From CAZQRW01 sp964596115 (GTDB lineage Bacteria > Hydrothermota > UBA3072 > B12-G15), in NCBI GenBank assembly GCA_964596115.1, contig CAZQRW010000070.1, positions 1-7,861 on the forward strand: a DNA stretch of 7,861 nt, written 5' to 3'. The notes below the pieces were generated by a model, which saw nothing but the letters and a program-made list of their open reading frames with translations, searched no databases and was not told where the DNA came from. The first letter of the stretch is position 1, and every line of letters starts with the position of its first letter. This document shows, in pieces, positions 7,201-7,861 of the stretch. A program made the translations under genes and the position numbers.

Positions 7201-7374
7201 GTGAATGAGGCTCTATGTAAGGGTTGTGGTGCCTGCATAGCGGCCTGTCCATCCGGTGCGATGGAGCAGAAGGGCTTTACATCTCAACAGATATATGCAA
7301 TGATAGAAGCAGCTCTCCATCCCGAGAAATTTGGCAGGATGGAAACAGTATCCACAAAGGAGAATGCACAATGA
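4258..7374 (+). CDS. hdrA: HdrA-like heterodisulfide reductase subunit A with two FAD modules
   Basis: HdrA is the flavin-based electron-bifurcating subunit of heterodisulfide-reductase complexes. Canonical forms have about 650 residues; this has 1038 and reads as two unequal HdrA pieces. Piece one (about 1-455): FAD Rossmann GGGVSG at 28-33, TNDCAMCILSPK with C72/C75, an inserted 2[4Fe-4S] ferredoxin (C124-C127-C130-C134; C171-C174-C177-C181), and the CxGSR...CSxxCC signature (C264, C277, C281, C282). Piece two (about 462-1038): the HdrA N-terminal domain (C470, C472, C505, C530, C562; SCTPRTHEPLF), a second FAD Rossmann GGGLAG at 609-614 without an inserted ferredoxin, a second CxGSR...CSxxCC (C756, C767, C771, C772), and a C-terminal 2[4Fe-4S] domain (C951-C954-C957-C961; C987-C990-C993-C997). 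Flanked by MvhD genes on both sides; stop overlaps the next start (ATGA). No HdrB/HdrC in the window. The natural acceptor is inferred. Confidence 0.92.
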   Translation: MNEKDRFSALKGKIIGPKKGIGAVLVLGGGVSGMQASLDLVQNGYKVYLADTLPAIGGVMSQLDKTFPTNDCAMCILSPKLVECGRDLNIELLTLSDIQSVKGVPGNFEVRIVKHPRYIDPAKCTGCGECARNCPVRAINEYNEGLDMREGIFVRYPQAVPRSFTIDKMTCIGCGLCENICLAHAINYEDKETVEVIHVGAIVLTAGFSPFDASRKKEYGWGKFKNVITSMQYERILSASGPFAGHIQRPSDGKIPKKIAWIQCIGSRDRKVGNEYCSSVCCMYATKQAVMTKEHEADIEPTIFYMDMRSYGKGFEKYYVNAEKNVGVRYLRCRIPAIEEDPKTKNLILKYEKNGKLKEEEFDLVVLSVGLEPPKKSKELAEALNIELNDYGFVYTDFTSPLKTTRDGVYVAGAFRSPKDIPESVMEGSAAACEVSSLLPNVKWSLIKEKTYPPERDVTGEEPRIGVFICHCGINIGAYVNVPEVVEYAKTLPYVVHAEENLYTCSEDTQRKITETIKKHNLNRVIVASCTPRTHEPLFQETLKDAGLNPYLFEMANIREQCSWIHMHEPEKATEKAKDLVRMAVAKAQYLFPLKEMYLDVKQSALIIGGGLAGIIASLEIAKSGYDVYLVEKESNLGGNLRDLHYTNWGNDIQAFLMSLMNQIKAEDKIKVFTESEIVKIDGFIGNYKTKIKHKKKEKTIEHGVIIVATGAQPYKPKEYLYGKDKRVVTQLELEGMIAKGEINYDSIKSLVMIQCVGSRNNEHPWCSRICCSDAIKNARKLLSRKPELQLFILNKDIRTYGFREKWYNEVRDAGGIFLRYTDDKEPEVKKKGNGLVVKTYDQILEKEIEIPADLVVLSTGIVPPKENEELSKMLKVPLNEEGFFLEAHVKLRPVDFATEGIFLAGFAHSPKFIDETIVQAKAAAGRAMTIISKPKYKAQPTIAAVNEDICDGCGICEPVCEYSAIEIVAEKDNPENKKAVVNEALCKGCGACIAACPSGAMEQKGFTSQQIYAMIEAALHPEKFGRMETVSTKENAQ

Positions 7375-7796
7375 ACACTAACGGCAGAGATAAAATGAAT
7401 ATTCTTGTTTTTACCTGTAACTGGTGTGCCTATGCAGGGGCAGATCTCGCAGGTGTATCAAGATTACAGATGCCAACGGATTTTAAACAGATAAGAACGA
7501 TGTGTTCTGCAAGGGTCGATCCTGAGTTTATTCTGTATGCATTTAAAGAAGGTGCGGATGGTGTTATGGTTGCAGGTTGCCATCCAGGGGATTGTCATTA
7601 TATAGGTGGAAATTACAGAACAAGAAGGAGGATGGCTTTATTAAAGATGCTTCTGAAACAATTTGGTCTCAACCCTAAAAGGCTAAGGCTTGAATGGGTT
7701 TCAGCAGGAGAGGGACAAAGGTTTGCAGAAGTTATTACAGAGTTTACGCAGGAGATAAAGGAATTAGGTCCAAACCCCTATAGAAAGGGAGATTGA
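7371..7796 (+). CDS. mvhD: MvhD-type hydrogenase iron-sulfur (delta) subunit, standard length
   Basis: This 141-residue protein has the ordinary size of MvhD, the [2Fe-2S] electron-transfer subunit linking a [NiFe] hydrogenase to HdrA. Signatures: CNWCAYAGAD with C16 and C19, MCSARVDPE with C45, KEGADGVMVAGC to C70, and C75 in GDCHY, followed by GGNYRTRRR. It ends with the usual amphipathic helix EFTQEIKELGPNP. It is clearly homologous to the N-terminal part of the MvhD-like protein at 3500-4255 but lacks the extension. The ATG at 7371 overlaps the HdrA stop (ATGA) and has AAAGGAG at 7356-7362; a Met at residue 9 (7395) has no good SD and is rejected. The frame is open upstream of 7371, but that part lies inside hdrA and has no support. 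Position next to the hydrogenase small subunit suggests this copy docks the hydrogenase. Confidence 0.93.
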   Translation: MNTNGRDKMNILVFTCNWCAYAGADLAGVSRLQMPTDFKQIRTMCSARVDPEFILYAFKEGADGVMVAGCHPGDCHYIGGNYRTRRRMALLKMLLKQFGLNPKRLRLEWVSAGEGQRFAEVITEFTQEIKELGPNPYRKGD

Positions 7797-7797
7797 A

Positions 7798-7861
7798 ATG
7801 GCGAAGAAGAAAATATCGATTGCACTAAAGAGGGGTGCGAGTTGTGTGGGGTGTGACATTG
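7798..7861 (+). CDS. Probable MvhG-like [NiFe] hydrogenase small subunit, N-terminus only (partial)
   Basis: The ATG at 7798, one base after the preceding stop and with AAAGGGAG at 7784-7791, opens a frame that runs off the window after 21 codons. The visible peptide begins MAKKKISIALKRGASCVGCDI. A short lead-in followed by a beta-strand and SCxGC-acidic is how MvhG/FrhG-type small subunits, and the related 20-kDa subunit of complex I, begin; the CxxC binds the proximal [4Fe-4S] cluster. The placement directly after mvhD matches the mvhD-mvhG-mvhA order of group 3c hydrogenases. With only 21 residues, the family call leans on context. There is no twin-arginine signal, so a cytoplasmic enzyme is expected. 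Confidence 0.65.
   Translation, partial: MAKKKISIALKRGASCVGCDI

Noticed and set aside
7224..7370. Upstream extension of the second MvhD frame by 49 codons
   Set aside because: It overlaps the C-terminal ferredoxin domain of HdrA and would make an MvhD with an unmatched N-terminus. The ATG at 7371 has a good SD and gives the usual family length.

Overview
The window is AT-rich bacterial DNA. It carries one tightly packed forward-strand operon that runs off the 3' end, preceded by a 307-base non-coding stretch and the last 22 codons of an unrelated upstream gene. Genes have Shine-Dalgarno sequences matching the usual bacterial anti-SD, and a sigma70-like promoter sits upstream. Arginine is coded mostly by AGA/AGG. 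Every complete gene encodes a flavin or iron-sulfur redox protein. This points to a strictly anaerobic bacterium of the type that uses Hdr/Mvh-style electron bifurcation, such as sulfate reducers, syntrophs, Nitrospirota or relatives. The species cannot be settled from this window.

Layout: 1-71, end of an upstream gene. 72-378, intergenic region with a candidate Rex/CRP-type palindrome at 306-323 and a promoter at 330-357. 379-1602 and 1614-2831, two tandem paralogous FAD/NAD(P) oxidoreductases (FNOR type). 2841-3500, a six-cluster [4Fe-4S] polyferredoxin whose front resembles CooF/HycB and whose tail resembles the end of HdrA. 3500-4255, an MvhD-like [2Fe-2S] protein with an extra C-terminal region that ends in a winged-helix-like segment. 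4258-7374, a long HdrA containing two FAD modules. 7371-7796, a second MvhD of ordinary size. 7798 to the end, the start of a probable MvhG-type hydrogenase small subunit. All junctions from 379 onward are overlapping or 1-11 bases apart, so this looks like one transcript.

How the genes may work together (inference): a [NiFe] hydrogenase of the Mvh type, probably completed by a large subunit beyond the window, would pass electrons through MvhD to the two-flavin HdrA. No HdrB or HdrC is encoded in the window. Instead the operon supplies two FNOR flavoproteins and a CooF/HdrA-tail polyferredoxin, which could link HdrA to NAD(P)(H). The simplest model is a hydrogenase-HdrA-FNOR complex that couples H2, ferredoxin and NAD(P)(H) by flavin-based bifurcation or confurcation. 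A Rex-like (NADH/NAD+-sensing) operator upstream would fit this model. The individual families are well known. The combination, the two-FAD HdrA with unequal halves, the hybrid ferredoxin and the extended MvhD are what deserve attention.
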